DNA of 27,335 nt from Pseudomonadota bacterium (GCA_022360105.1 JAKSDL010000525.1:1-27335); one strand, 5' to 3'. Counted from the first letter of the stretch, positions 15,781 to 24,749 are shown. Program-made: numbers and translations. Notes: generated by a model from the sequence alone, not told the origin.

Positions 15781-16685
15781 AGAAACTGAATAAACTCATC
15801 TATCGTTGGATCAGCAAGATCTTTATGGATGGCTGCAGCGATTACAACACCCTGGAGGTGAGAAAAAAGAGCAGAACCAAACTTCAAGCCAGGGCAGCTT
15901 TCGAAAGGGAAAACATGCCTCATGCCCAGGGCATGAAATTTTTAAGCCCATTTAAGGCAGTGCAATTTGTCAAAGAGCATGGATTCCCGGTTGTCATAAA
16001 ACCTAACGTCAGCGGGTATTCACGGGGCAGTCACTTTCCAATCACAAATTACCGGGAATTATGGAAAGCAGCAATCCTGGTCAAGATCTGGTGGCCCACA
16101 TCCATTATCGAGCAATACCTTAAAGGTAAAAATTATCGGGTCGTCGCTGTAAAAGGCGACCTGATGTCGGTGATCAGGAGATATCCGCCATTTGTCATCG
16201 GAGATGGCAAATCCACCATTTCCGAATTGATCGACCAGGAGAACAGCATTCGCAAAGCCATGAGGCTTCATCCGGTTATCCATCCCATCCAAAAAAATAA
16301 CAGAACCAAAAAATACTTGAAAAAGCAGGGAATGACACTCAATACAATCCCGCAAAAATCAGAGCAAGTCGAGCTTTACAACAAAATTGCCCTGGCCCCC
16401 GGCGGAATTGTTGAAACCATCGACAAAGAACATGTGGCACCTGAAAACAGGGAATTGTTTCTAAAAATCCTGGATGCCTTTAACGCCAGTATTTTTGGAA
16501 TCGATGTGATTTTCGAAAAAGGCATAGAGACTGGTTACAAATCACAAAAATGTATTTTTCTGGAACTGAATTCCAGACCCTACCTTAAAATGCACAATTA
16601 TCCCAGGTACGGCCAGAGACAAAGCCTGGAGCAGTACTACCAAACCTTGGATTCCATCGAATTGGCGGATTCCGGGGTGTTTTAG
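15777..16685 (+). CDS. ATP-grasp family ligase, second of the pair (GshF/cyanophycin-synthetase-like)
   Basis: A 302-aa ATP-grasp protein with PVVIKPNVSGYSRG (71-84, K75), IIEQYLKGKNYRV (110-121), PPFVIGDGKSTISELID (137-153) and a C-terminal metal-binding LELNSRPYLKMHNYP. The GDGKSTISEL and LELNxxPxLxMHxxP patterns are those of the ATP-grasp domains of bifunctional glutathione synthetase (GshF) and cyanophycin synthetase, which add amino acids to a growing amide. It lacks their companion domains. The start overlaps the previous gene by 4 bp. Two ligases in tandem suggest two successive amide bonds. The product is not known. Confidence 0.85.
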   Translation: MKKLNKLIYRWISKIFMDGCSDYNTLEVRKKSRTKLQARAAFERENMPHAQGMKFLSPFKAVQFVKEHGFPVVIKPNVSGYSRGSHFPITNYRELWKAAILVKIWWPTSIIEQYLKGKNYRVVAVKGDLMSVIRRYPPFVIGDGKSTISELIDQENSIRKAMRLHPVIHPIQKNNRTKKYLKKQGMTLNTIPQKSEQVELYNKIALAPGGIVETIDKEHVAPENRELFLKILDAFNASIFGIDVIFEKGIETGYKSQKCIFLELNSRPYLKMHNYPRYGQRQSLEQYYQTLDSIELADSGVF

Positions 16686-16855
16686 CCTGTTTTTATGGCT
16701 TACTCGGAATTGCAGTCGGGTGGGGCCAAGAAAGCATCAATGCGTTCAGAGAAACCGGATTGTATGTCATCCTCAACGGCAGTGAAGGATCTGTAAAAGC
16801 CCATAAGAGATTGAACATTGAAGTTGAAACTAACGCTTATCATCTTCACTGGTTG

Positions 16856-17056
16856 ATGGGCAACAAGTTGCCCGTCCTACATCTTTTATTAATCGGTAAT
16901 CAGGACGGCAGGGCGGCCCTACGGGGCCGCCGGGGGATTGGATTGGGGAGAATAGACAATAAAAGTCAAATAAGGTCGTACCTATACATTACATCTATTC
17001 CGGGTTTCCCGGAGTTTAGCATTGCAAGAGTTTATCGGCGGGGTCGTAGCCCCGCC
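16856..17056. repeat. Cluster of REP-like hairpins in a 500-bp gap
   Basis: The gap 16686-17197 holds GATGGGCAAC..GTTGCCCGTC (16856-16875), GGCGGCCC/GGGCCGCC (16912-16919, 16924-16931), TCCGGG/CCCGGA (16999-17004, 17008-17013) and GGCGGGG/CCCCGCC (17037-17043, 17050-17056). These are GC-rich against an AT-rich background. The open frame across them is repeat translation. The segment 16686-16850 is open in one frame and could be a gene remnant, but I recognise nothing in it. Confidence 0.65.
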
Positions 17057-17197
17057 CTGCCGTTCATCCAGAGAATTAATCCAATTTAAATGAAGAGAAT
17101 ACTTAACTTGTATTAAAAACCGACCAATGCAAGGGTGACAAGACTAAATGTCCACAAACCGGCAATGGACAGCCGGTAACTGACAACTGCTTCCAAA

Positions 17198-18430
17198 ATG
17201 AAATCGAATTCCACAGGCATCTATAAATTCATCGGTATCCATTCCTTCCTGATCGGTTTATTCCCCTTTTACCTTCCTGTTTACCTCTGGAAAACGGGGA
17301 CTTCGTTTTCCGATATCTCTTTTTTCATCGCTTTAACCGGACTGGGATTTTGCATCACTCTCTGGGTTTGGGACAGGTTGCGCCGGAATATCACCCTCAA
17401 AGGGTTCGTGCTGATTTCGTTTATATTGGAAATCTTGCTGCTGGCGGTGGTATTTCTGGATAAAACCCCATTTGCCTTTCTTATTTTTGGACTATTAAAC
17501 GGTGCTTACAACGGATTGTTTTGGACCACCCAGCGTGTCCTTTTTTTCGACACCATTCAACCCTCTAATTCCGGAAAGAAATTTGGAAACCTGCAGATCA
17601 TTGTCGCCTTGTTTCTGAAATCAGGCATTTTCCTGGGAGGCCTAACCCTTGATACCCTCGGGTTTAACTCTCTGTTTCTTTTCTCAACGATAATTGCCGG
17701 TCTTGGTGCGTTATCATTTTTCTTTTCCCGCCAATCGGCAAGTCATTCACCGGAACTGGTTCAAATAAAACCCACAAGACTGGCTGACATATTGAGATTC
17801 AAAGACACCCACCATTCAAAACCGGTATTCCTGCTGGATGGACTGTTTCTTTATCTTGAAAGCTATTTCTGGATGATTTCGATGTTTCTGATCGTCAAGG
17901 AAAGCTTTTGGGATCTGGGTTTGCTGGTCATTGGTTTGATGGTATTGTTCACTATTCTCTTCTTCATCATTAAAAACTCGATCGATCGCTTACCCAAAAC
18001 CTTGTTTTTCAGATTCAGCATTCTCCTATACGCCGCCTCCTGGTGGCTGAGAGGATCAATCGACGGTGATCAAAGCCTGGTTAGCCTATTCGTAGCATTG
18101 GTCCTGATCTCTTTTTTCACCTCCCTGTTCAGGCTTACTTTCAACAAACGGTTTTTCGACATCGCAAAATCAGAACTCCGGTATCACTATCTGATTCAAA
18201 AAAGCTACTATTCCCAGGCTTCAATTGCCATCGTATTCGCAGTTATCGGCATCATCACCTTGAATCTGAACGACCCAACCACCGCTTTACAATCCATATA
18301 TTTTCTCGCTGCATTCCTTACCGCGGGTTATACTGTTTATTCTGTGAAAATGACCGGAAAAACCAGGCTGGATTCATTGAGTCATGATATGAACAAGACT
18401 GGTAAATCTTCCGGGAAATCTATGGTTTAA
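17198..18430 (+). CDS. MFS-type membrane transporter
   Basis: A 410-aa, strongly hydrophobic protein with about 11-12 predicted membrane helices in two halves, split by a charged loop near residues 178-207 (SRQSASHSPELVQIKPTRLADILRF begins it). The pattern fits a major facilitator. The loop after helix 2 has WDRLRRN, a degenerate form of the MFS motif A. The ATG has no clear Shine-Dalgarno. It lies 512 bp after the ATP-grasp pair on the same strand and could export the operon product, although the repeat-filled gap means it may have its own promoter. Confidence 0.8.
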   Translation: MKSNSTGIYKFIGIHSFLIGLFPFYLPVYLWKTGTSFSDISFFIALTGLGFCITLWVWDRLRRNITLKGFVLISFILEILLLAVVFLDKTPFAFLIFGLLNGAYNGLFWTTQRVLFFDTIQPSNSGKKFGNLQIIVALFLKSGIFLGGLTLDTLGFNSLFLFSTIIAGLGALSFFFSRQSASHSPELVQIKPTRLADILRFKDTHHSKPVFLLDGLFLYLESYFWMISMFLIVKESFWDLGLLVIGLMVLFTILFFIIKNSIDRLPKTLFFRFSILLYAASWWLRGSIDGDQSLVSLFVALVLISFFTSLFRLTFNKRFFDIAKSELRYHYLIQKSYYSQASIAIVFAVIGIITLNLNDPTTALQSIYFLAAFLTAGYTVYSVKMTGKTRLDSLSHDMNKTGKSSGKSMV

Positions 18431-18743
18431 ACAACTCGTTTTAGGGACGGACTTCCAATAAAAACGGTAATCGGTCTGGCAACCTACCTCAATAATCTGA
18501 CGCAATCCCCCCGATACTTGTCATCATTCGCCCTACAAGCAGAGTTCATCACTTTGTATGATGCAGTACATCTCTTATTCTTATTCTAACTTAAAACTCT
18601 AAAATAGAGTTAAAAATTCACATTGTTACTACTTATGTTCAGTTAAAATTTCACCAAAATAGCAACCATTGTAATACAAAAGCTTACTCGAACATTGCTG
18701 AATAAAACTAAGAATTTAAAATCAACTAAGGGAGCACAACACA
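18431..18743. other. Intergenic region between transporter and thioesterase genes
   Basis: No gene is visible. Contents are a small inverted repeat AACTCTA/TAGAGTT (18595-18601, 18605-18611), a TTGTA-A-TACAA palindrome (18669-18679), and GGGAG before the thioesterase start. No promoter could be assigned with confidence. Confidence 0.35.
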
Positions 18744-19199
18744 ATGACAAACAATGCAACTTTCGAATTCCAGGCTAGATGGGCTGATATGGATTTTAAC
18801 GGGCACATGAAAAACACGGCTTATTTGGACTATTCTGCGGATTGCCGCCTGCTTTACTTTAAAAGCCATGGTTTTTCCATGTCCAATTTTAAAAAGCTAC
18901 AGATAGGTCCTGTGGTGTTGGATGATCATATCCGGTATTTTAATGAAATTATGATGTACCAGGGATTCTCAGTAAAACTTCAGCTGCAGGGAATAAATGA
19001 AGATGGAAGTAGATTCAGGTTTTTCAATATTTTTAAGAATGAGCAAAAAAACACTGTAGCCACCGTACTTTCCAACGCATGTTGGTTTGACCTGGTAAAC
19101 AGAAAGATCAAAGCACCTCCGGAAAAACTATTGAACCTGATGGTTCAACTCGAGAAAACAAAAGACTTCCGACCAATGGAATCCCGCCAACAAAATTAG
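18744..19199 (+). CDS. Hotdog-fold acyl-CoA thioesterase (4HBT/YbgC-like)
   Basis: A 151-aa protein with the 4-hydroxybenzoyl-CoA thioesterase signature RWADMDFNGHMKNTAYLDY (12-30), whose second Asp (D17) is the expected catalytic carboxylate. It should hydrolyse acyl-CoA or acyl-ACP thioesters, probably as a homo-oligomer in the cytoplasm; the acyl group is unknown. GGGAG lies 9 nt upstream of the ATG. The aldehyde dehydrogenase gene follows after 142 bp, so the two may act in fatty or aromatic acid metabolism, but the spacing allows separate transcription. Confidence 0.85.
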   Translation: MTNNATFEFQARWADMDFNGHMKNTAYLDYSADCRLLYFKSHGFSMSNFKKLQIGPVVLDDHIRYFNEIMMYQGFSVKLQLQGINEDGSRFRFFNIFKNEQKNTVATVLSNACWFDLVNRKIKAPPEKLLNLMVQLEKTKDFRPMESRQQN

Positions 19200-19341
19200 A
19201 CTTGCTAGTACAAAATTTGCAGGCTATACTCTAAATCTATACATTCCCGCCCGATCGACAAAGGCAAAGATTTCCTCTTTTCCGGCTGGATTCTTTAAAG
19301 ATAAATGTATCTGTCAACCCGACAAAAAGACGGAGAAAAAA

Positions 19342-20775
19342 ATGAACAAACCATTGGAAGCAGACAGCGCTCTGCAGGGTAATCCGGCTGCTGAAACATT
19401 TAACAAATTGAGTGCCGCCTATAGCAAGCAGCCGCTTATCACCTACAAGGAACGTAAAGAGACTCTAAAAGCCATTGAAAAACTCTTGTTGGAAAATGAC
19501 GAAGCCATCTGTGAAGCCATTTCAGCTGATTTCGGCAACCGTTCCTATCACGAAACGAGAATAATCGAAATAGCACCGGCGATACTGGGTATTCGCTACA
19601 CCTTAAAAAAACTGAAAAAATGGATGAAGCCTCAAAAACGGCATGTCTCCCTTCTGTTTGCCGGTGGATCAAACACAATCATGCCGCAAGCAAAGGGAGT
19701 TGTTGGTATTATCACTCCATGGAATTTCCCCCTGTTTTTGGCACTGAGTCCTTTAACCAGCGCTATAGCGGCTGGAAACAGGGTCATGTTAAAACTGGCT
19801 TCCAACTCGCAAAACCTGGCAAAATTGCTAAAGCAGCTTTTTTCCGCCGCCATTTCCGAAGACCTGGTAGCGTTTCTGCCAGGTGTGGGGGCAAACGATT
19901 TTTCATCTCTTCCTTACAATCATCTCGTTTTCACAGGTTCACCAGCGGTGGGTCGAACGATTATGGAAACTGCCTCTAAAAACCTGACTCCGGTTACACT
20001 GGAGCTTGGAGGAAAATCTCCCACGATTCTGGGAGATGATTTTGATGTCAAAACCGCTGCTGCCCGAATCATGCACGGAAAACTGATCAATTCTGGTCAG
20101 ATGTGCGTGGCACCGGATTATATGTTTATTCCTGAAACCAAGGTGGATCAGTTTATCGAAGAAGCCAAAGCCATTGTCAAACAGCGCTACCCGGAGATAT
20201 CGACCAAAGACTATACCTGCGTCATTGATGACAGGGCTTTTAAACGGCTGACGGATACCCTGGAAGATGCCCGGGCTAAAAATGCGGAGATTGTTAATCT
20301 GCTTCCCGGGGAAGACTACATCCCGGAAAATCGAAAGATCTCTCCCACCATTGTGAAAAATGTAAACGAGGATATGGTTATCATGCAGGAGGAGATATTC
20401 GGTCCGCTTCTACCCATTATGACCTATAAGAAGTCCGCCGACGTTATTGAATACATCAACAATCATGAACGCCCCCTGGCTTTATACGTTTACTCAAACA
20501 ATAAAAAATTCCAACAGGAAGTTTTGACCAATACGGTTTCCGGCGGGGTGACGGTTAACGATTGTGCCATGCACGTGGCCCAGCATGATATGCCGTTTGG
20601 TGGAATAGGCAACAGTGGAATTGGTCATTATCACGGTTACGAAGGCTTTGTAGAGCTGTCCAAAATGAAACCGGTCTTCAAGCAATCCAAAATAACCCTG
20701 GCCATCGCCCCACCCTATGGAAAAACCTTTGATCGCATATACGGCACAATTAGAAATCTGAAGTGGCTGACCTGA
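19342..20775 (+). CDS. NAD(P)-dependent aldehyde dehydrogenase, coniferyl-aldehyde type
   Basis: A 477-aa member of the aldehyde dehydrogenase superfamily, oxidising aldehydes to acids. Catalytic elements are PWNFP (N128), the general base in LELGGKSP (E221) and the nucleophile in NSGQMCVAPDY (C255). The NSGQMCVAPDY wording and the divergent N-terminus place it with coniferyl-aldehyde/fatty aldehyde (class 3-like) dehydrogenases. The C-terminus (KWLT) is soluble, without the membrane tail of some fatty aldehyde enzymes. GGAG is 6 nt upstream. A 24-bp hairpin follows the stop. Confidence 0.92.
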   Translation: MNKPLEADSALQGNPAAETFNKLSAAYSKQPLITYKERKETLKAIEKLLLENDEAICEAISADFGNRSYHETRIIEIAPAILGIRYTLKKLKKWMKPQKRHVSLLFAGGSNTIMPQAKGVVGIITPWNFPLFLALSPLTSAIAAGNRVMLKLASNSQNLAKLLKQLFSAAISEDLVAFLPGVGANDFSSLPYNHLVFTGSPAVGRTIMETASKNLTPVTLELGGKSPTILGDDFDVKTAAARIMHGKLINSGQMCVAPDYMFIPETKVDQFIEEAKAIVKQRYPEISTKDYTCVIDDRAFKRLTDTLEDARAKNAEIVNLLPGEDYIPENRKISPTIVKNVNEDMVIMQEEIFGPLLPIMTYKKSADVIEYINNHERPLALYVYSNNKKFQQEVLTNTVSGGVTVNDCAMHVAQHDMPFGGIGNSGIGHYHGYEGFVELSKMKPVFKQSKITLAIAPPYGKTFDRIYGTIRNLKWLT

Positions 20776-20785
20776 TGAAACAAAA

Positions 20786-20809
20786 GGATGGGTAGCAAGT
20801 CACCCATCC
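20786..20809. repeat. GGATGGGT/ACCCATCC hairpin after the aldehyde dehydrogenase gene
   Basis: An 8-bp perfect stem (20786-20793, 20802-20809) around AGCAAGTC, 11 bp after the stop codon. There is no T-tract, so intrinsic termination is doubtful. The stem sequence matches the hairpin family seen at 23370 and 24600. Confidence 0.6.
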
Positions 20810-21000
20810 GACAGTTTTCGAAATTATTTATACTCGTCCCCGATACAACCAACTCGTCACATCATTCCTCCTGTTCAATACATTTGCCATGTCGGCAATA
20901 ATCGCGTAAAGATAGTGTAACGAGGATTTACCTATCGATGAATGCTGAACTGGCAAGAGTGTAGCTATTTTTGAATTTATTACCAAATCAGGACACCCCT

Positions 21001-23331
21001 ATGAATGCGACAGTTTCTGAGTTTTTATCCAAAGTAAAGCCCTTCAATTCTCTTCCTGAAGAAGATTTTGAAATCATCAGCCAGTCTGCCGCAATAGAGG
21101 AGTTACCTGCGGATTCGATTCTAACGGTTCAGGGTAAACCAAGTTTTGAAAACGTTCATATAGTTAAAGAGGGTCTGATTGAACTGTTTTATGATCGCGG
21201 CGGGAAACGGATTCTCAGCGGTCTGGTCAGCCAGGGACAGGTGTGTAACGGGATTGCCCAAATCATGAATTCCGGGGTTGCGATTCGAACAGCCATCACC
21301 AAGCAGGATTCCACCCTGGTCAATATTCCCACCTCCCTGTTTGATAAGATTGCAGCCAGGCACAAACCTTTTCGTGATTATTTTGCCAAAATCTATCATA
21401 AGCTGATGCACGATGAATCCTATTCGTCGATTGTGATATCGAGCCAGGCTAAACAATTTCTCTCCCAGGTGGATCCCTTTTCCTTTCTGCCGGAAAAAGA
21501 AATTGAAAAAGTCGCACAGCAGGTGTTTATCGCTCATTATAAAAAAGACAAAGTGCTTTTTAGCCAGGGCCAATCCACTGTGGATTATCTGTATATTATC
21601 CAAAAAGGGGCCGCCGAGCGATATTTTGAAGAAAATAATGAAAAGAAACTGAGCGGCATTCTCATGGAAGGACAAATGTTTGGCGGGATTTCCATGCTCT
21701 TAAACAATGGTATTCCCGTTCGTACCCTGCGGCTTGCGGAAAAAACATACTTCTATTTGCTTCCCAAAAGTTACTTTCTGAAACTATGTAAAAATTATGA
21801 GGTCTTTTCCGAGTATTTTACCGATACGTTTGGAAAACGAATGCTCAACAAGACCTATTCAACCGTTATCAGTGGTGTATTTGAACCAAAAGACGATTCG
21901 TTACATCTTTACAGTCAGCCTATTAAGAACATCTACAACAAAAAGATGGTTACCTGCCCAACTGACCTGGCAATACAAAGTGTAGCCACTCTGATGATAG
22001 AAAATGGTTGCAGCTATATTCTGATTCATAATGATGACGGTGAGTTTGTAGGAATTGTCACCGGAAACGATCTCCGTAAAAAGGTCGTCAGTGCCGGTTA
22101 TAATATAAAAAACAAGGTGGAAGACATTATGTCCGTCCCCTTAATCACTATTCCTGCTGATGCCATGGCTTTTGAGGGTTTGATCATGATGATGGAAAAA
22201 GGCATCAAGCATATTCCTGTGACAGGGGCTGCAGGCAAGGTAATCGGCATGATTTCCAGTAACGATTTCATCAAGGCACAGGAAAACTCCCCGTTTTTCC
22301 TGGTACGTGAAATCAGCACCTCCAAAAGTCCGGAAGAACTTATCGAAAAAGACCTGCAATTGCCGCTGGTCATCAGAAATATGATATTTAGCGGCGCCAA
22401 GGCGCAAAACATCAACAAGTTGATCACTACCCTCTCTGATGTAACTCTCAACAAAATGATCAACTTCACACTCCAGGAGTTGGGGCCGCCTCCGGCCAAA
22501 TTTGCTTTTATGATCCTTGGCAGCGAGGGCCGCAGGGAACAAACCCTGAAGACTGATCAGGACAACGCTATCATTTTTGAGGATGTCCCTGAAGAATCGC
22601 TTAAGAAGGTAAGCGAATATTTCTTAACCTTCGGAGACAAGGTCTGCGACTACCTGGACAAGGCAGGTTATGATTTCTGCAAGGGTGAGATTATGGCCAA
22701 AAACCCCAAGTGGTGCCAGCCTGTATCTGTCTGGAAAGAATATTTCACCCACTGGATTCATAAAGCATCTCCTGAAGATCTTTTGCAATCAAGTATCTTT
22801 TTCGATTTTCAATGGGCATTTGGCGAAAAAGGCCTGGTTGACCAGCTAAAAAATCATTTGCTGGAATCATTGGGGAATTGGACAGGATTCCTGCGGCATT
22901 TGACTGAAAATGCCCTGCATTTCAAACCTCCCCTGGGATTTTTCAGGAATTTCGTAGTGGAATCCAAAGGAGAGCATCGCAATGCTTTTGATATCAAGGG
23001 GGCCATGATGCCCATTGTCGATTTTGCGCGGATATACGCCTTAAAAAACGGGATCTGGGAAACCAATACCCTGGAAAGGCTGCGTCAGTTGGCCAAGGCA
23101 GAGCAACTTAATCAAAAGGACTACGACGAAGTGAAGCAAGCCTACGGATTTTTGATGCAACTAAGGCTGGTTAGACAGGTAAAGGCTGTCATCGAGGAAA
23201 AAAAAGCACCGGATAACTACGTCTATCCAAACCGACTATCCAGTCTTGAGCAAAAAATGCTCAAGGAGGTTTTTAAGAAAATCGAAAACCTGCAGGGGAA
23301 ATTGAAGTTTGAATTTCTTGGGGGTATGTAA
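21001..23331 (+). CDS. Double cNMP-binding, CBS-pair, DUF294 putative nucleotidyltransferase
   Basis: A 776-aa cytoplasmic signalling protein. Order: cNMP-binding-like domain 1 (about 8-140), cNMP-binding-like domain 2 (about 152-285), a CBS pair (about 312-430), DUF294 nucleotidyltransferase (about 455-600, with GSEGRREQTLKTDQDN at 507-522) and DUF294_C (about 640-770). The two N-terminal domains start alike (FLSKVKPFNSLPEEDFE and FLSQVDPFSFLPEKEIE), so they arose by internal duplication; most family members have one. The phosphate-binding Glu of real cAMP sites is not evident (CNGIAQIM, FGGISML). ATG 21001 has AGGA 8 nt upstream and is preferred to TTG 20971. Function is not established; the architecture suggests nucleotide sensing coupled to nucleotidyl transfer. 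Confidence 0.88.
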   Translation: MNATVSEFLSKVKPFNSLPEEDFEIISQSAAIEELPADSILTVQGKPSFENVHIVKEGLIELFYDRGGKRILSGLVSQGQVCNGIAQIMNSGVAIRTAITKQDSTLVNIPTSLFDKIAARHKPFRDYFAKIYHKLMHDESYSSIVISSQAKQFLSQVDPFSFLPEKEIEKVAQQVFIAHYKKDKVLFSQGQSTVDYLYIIQKGAAERYFEENNEKKLSGILMEGQMFGGISMLLNNGIPVRTLRLAEKTYFYLLPKSYFLKLCKNYEVFSEYFTDTFGKRMLNKTYSTVISGVFEPKDDSLHLYSQPIKNIYNKKMVTCPTDLAIQSVATLMIENGCSYILIHNDDGEFVGIVTGNDLRKKVVSAGYNIKNKVEDIMSVPLITIPADAMAFEGLIMMMEKGIKHIPVTGAAGKVIGMISSNDFIKAQENSPFFLVREISTSKSPEELIEKDLQLPLVIRNMIFSGAKAQNINKLITTLSDVTLNKMINFTLQELGPPPAKFAFMILGSEGRREQTLKTDQDNAIIFEDVPEESLKKVSEYFLTFGDKVCDYLDKAGYDFCKGEIMAKNPKWCQPVSVWKEYFTHWIHKASPEDLLQSSIFFDFQWAFGEKGLVDQLKNHLLESLGNWTGFLRHLTENALHFKPPLGFFRNFVVESKGEHRNAFDIKGAMMPIVDFARIYALKNGIWETNTLERLRQLAKAEQLNQKDYDEVKQAYGFLMQLRLVRQVKAVIEEKKAPDNYVYPNRLSSLEQKMLKEVFKKIENLQGKLKFEFLGGM

Positions 23332-23365
23332 TATGAAAATTCGCCATTTTAGTGGCTATTTAGCA

Positions 23366-23390
23366 TGCAGGATGGGCAACTCGTTGCCCA
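23366..23390. repeat. REP-like hairpin, copy in a convergent gap
   Basis: TGGGCAAC and GTTGCCCA pair around TC in the 91-bp gap between convergent genes. The 24-nt stretch beginning TGCAGGATGGG recurs at 24597-24620, so it is a dispersed repeat. It could act as a bidirectional transcription barrier. Confidence 0.65.
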
Positions 23391-23422
23391 GCAACCGGAC
23401 TGATCACAAGACGCGAATCGTT

Positions 23423-24232
23423 TTACTTCTGTTGGGCCAGAGAATCCAAAAAGCTGTTAATTGACTCCCAATATTGAGGAAAGAGTTGAATGTTGTTATG
23501 ATCCGCCTGCCGGATAATTACAGATTCCATCTCCCCTTTCCAGGCTTCAGCCAGTGCCTGCGAGTGCCTGTTTGGAATAATCCTGTCAGCTGTACCCATC
23601 ATGTTTAAGGCGGGGATGGTGACGGTTTCCGCAAAATTCACCGATTTGAAGGGGTGCCTGATCAGCAGCTTAACCGGAAAAACAGGATAATGGGACTTGG
23701 CAACATTGGCCAGGCTGTCAAACGGTGTGACCAGGATCACTCCCCCGACATCCCGCTGGTGAGCTACTTGCGTTGCAACGCCCGAACCCAGGCTTCTTCC
23801 CAGCAATACAACGTGTTGAAGATCGATGCCTTCCTTACGAACAATTTCATCCAGAATATGCAGGGCATCTGACACCAGGTTTTTTTCCGAAGGTCTTCCT
23901 TTGCTTTTGCCGTATCCACGGTAGTTCATAAATAGTAATGCAGAATCAGGATAGCTTTTCAGATCCAGCAAATTGCCTGAAACCTCCTCGGCATTGCCGC
24001 CGTAATACACAATCAACGGAGTTTCTGCAGTGACATTCTTGCGAACAAACCACCCATGCAATTTAACGCCATTGTGTTCAAACGTTATCTCGTGTTCTGC
24101 GAATCTGTTTACATATGGATTGGAAATTGGTTGGGTGAAGAAAATTAAACGTTCCTGGAAAAAATACATCAGGATCAGGATGGCGACATAGGCGATAACC
24201 AGAATTTTCAAGATATTTATGACTGTCGACAT
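23423..24232 (-). CDS. Membrane-anchored alpha/beta hydrolase (ABHD13/BEM46-like)
   Basis: A 269-aa protein with an N-terminal membrane segment (about 5-25, signal anchor) and an alpha/beta hydrolase domain. The catalytic triad is readable: S147 in LLGRSLGSG, D216 in GTADRIIP and H245 in QADHNNI. The oxyanion-side YYGGNAEE and NYRGYGKSKG motifs are those of the BEM46/ABHD13/ABHD17 serine hydrolases, thought to act on acyl esters or thioesters. AAGGG lies 7 nt upstream of the ATG. It is 31 bp downstream of the 103-aa gene and probably cotranscribed. The natural substrate is unknown. Confidence 0.87.
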   Translation of the reverse strand: MSTVINILKILVIAYVAILILMYFFQERLIFFTQPISNPYVNRFAEHEITFEHNGVKLHGWFVRKNVTAETPLIVYYGGNAEEVSGNLLDLKSYPDSALLFMNYRGYGKSKGRPSEKNLVSDALHILDEIVRKEGIDLQHVVLLGRSLGSGVATQVAHQRDVGGVILVTPFDSLANVAKSHYPVFPVKLLIRHPFKSVNFAETVTIPALNMMGTADRIIPNRHSQALAEAWKGEMESVIIRQADHNNIQLFPQYWESINSFLDSLAQQK

Positions 24233-24263
24233 ATTTTTCCCTTGTTTTGTAATTTATGTCCCC

Positions 24264-24575
24264 TTATAACACCTTTCTTTTTGTACCGATAGCTTCGGCT
24301 TCCACGAAATTACCCATGGTATAAAGTCGTACCTTGTTGCTTCGAGGGAACTCCTTTTTTAGCAAGGTTTTCATTAGTTTTTTTAATTCTTTGTTTTTGA
24401 TTTGAAAGCGGTTTGATTCATAACCGTTCTGAATAACCAGCAGGTTTTCCTGGTCCTGACGAACAATCATCACATAACGATTTCGCTTGTAAGTGCGAAC
24501 ATCAAGATAATGCCCCACGGGCAGCTTTTTCAAGCGTTCAAGCACCGTTTCAATAATTTTGTCCTTATCGATCAT
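24264..24575 (-). CDS. Small protein of unknown function
   Basis: A 103-aa basic protein of unrecognised family, predicted alpha/beta, without signal peptide or membrane segment. Features are an N-terminal amphipathic helix (DKIIETVLERLKKLP), a strand-rich centre (YLDVRTYKRNRYVMIVRQ) and a Lys-rich helix (KELKKLMKTLLKKEF). The start has only a weak GAG Shine-Dalgarno. It lies between the Fe-S/flavoprotein and the hydrolase on the same strand, with 174 bp upstream containing a hairpin repeat, so it may begin a two-gene unit. Confidence 0.7.
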   Translation of the reverse strand: MIDKDKIIETVLERLKKLPVGHYLDVRTYKRNRYVMIVRQDQENLLVIQNGYESNRFQIKNKELKKLMKTLLKKEFPRSNKVRLYTMGNFVEAEAIGTKRKVL

Positions 24576-24595
24576 AAACTCTATTTCAGCTAATT

Positions 24596-24623
24596 TGCAG
24601 GATGGGCAACTCGTTGCCCATCC
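24596..24623. repeat. REP-like hairpin, perfect copy
   Basis: GGATGGGCAAC (24600-24610) and GTTGCCCATCC (24613-24623) form a perfect 11-bp stem with a TC centre. This is the best copy of the family also seen at 23366, 20786 and 16856. It lies in the 174-bp gap downstream of the large dehydrogenase gene, where I see nothing else. Confidence 0.7.
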
Positions 24624-24749
24624 ATTAGGCCATTAGTCTATCAGCCCCGTATAAGGCGGTTCTGAGTCTTATATTTAAATTTAATAACCGAACGCACAGC
24701 TTTCACATTGTAAAAAATCTGAAATCTAAAATCATCATTCAAAAATGCC

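Noticed and set aside
14968..16685. The two ATP-grasp genes as split halves of one GshF or cyanophycin synthetase gene
   Set aside because: Each has its own ATP-binding Lys region and its own C-terminal metal-binding motif, so they are two complete ligases rather than a frameshifted single gene.
16760..17089. A 109-codon open frame between the ATP-grasp pair and the MFS gene
   Set aside because: It needs a TTG start without Shine-Dalgarno, and its second half is a translation of GC-rich hairpin repeats. The first part might be a decayed gene, but no family was recognised.
21121..22542. Long minus-strand open frames (up to 184 codons) inside the DUF294 gene
   Set aside because: They are antisense to recognisable cNMP and CBS domains; their composition is that of reverse-complement translation.
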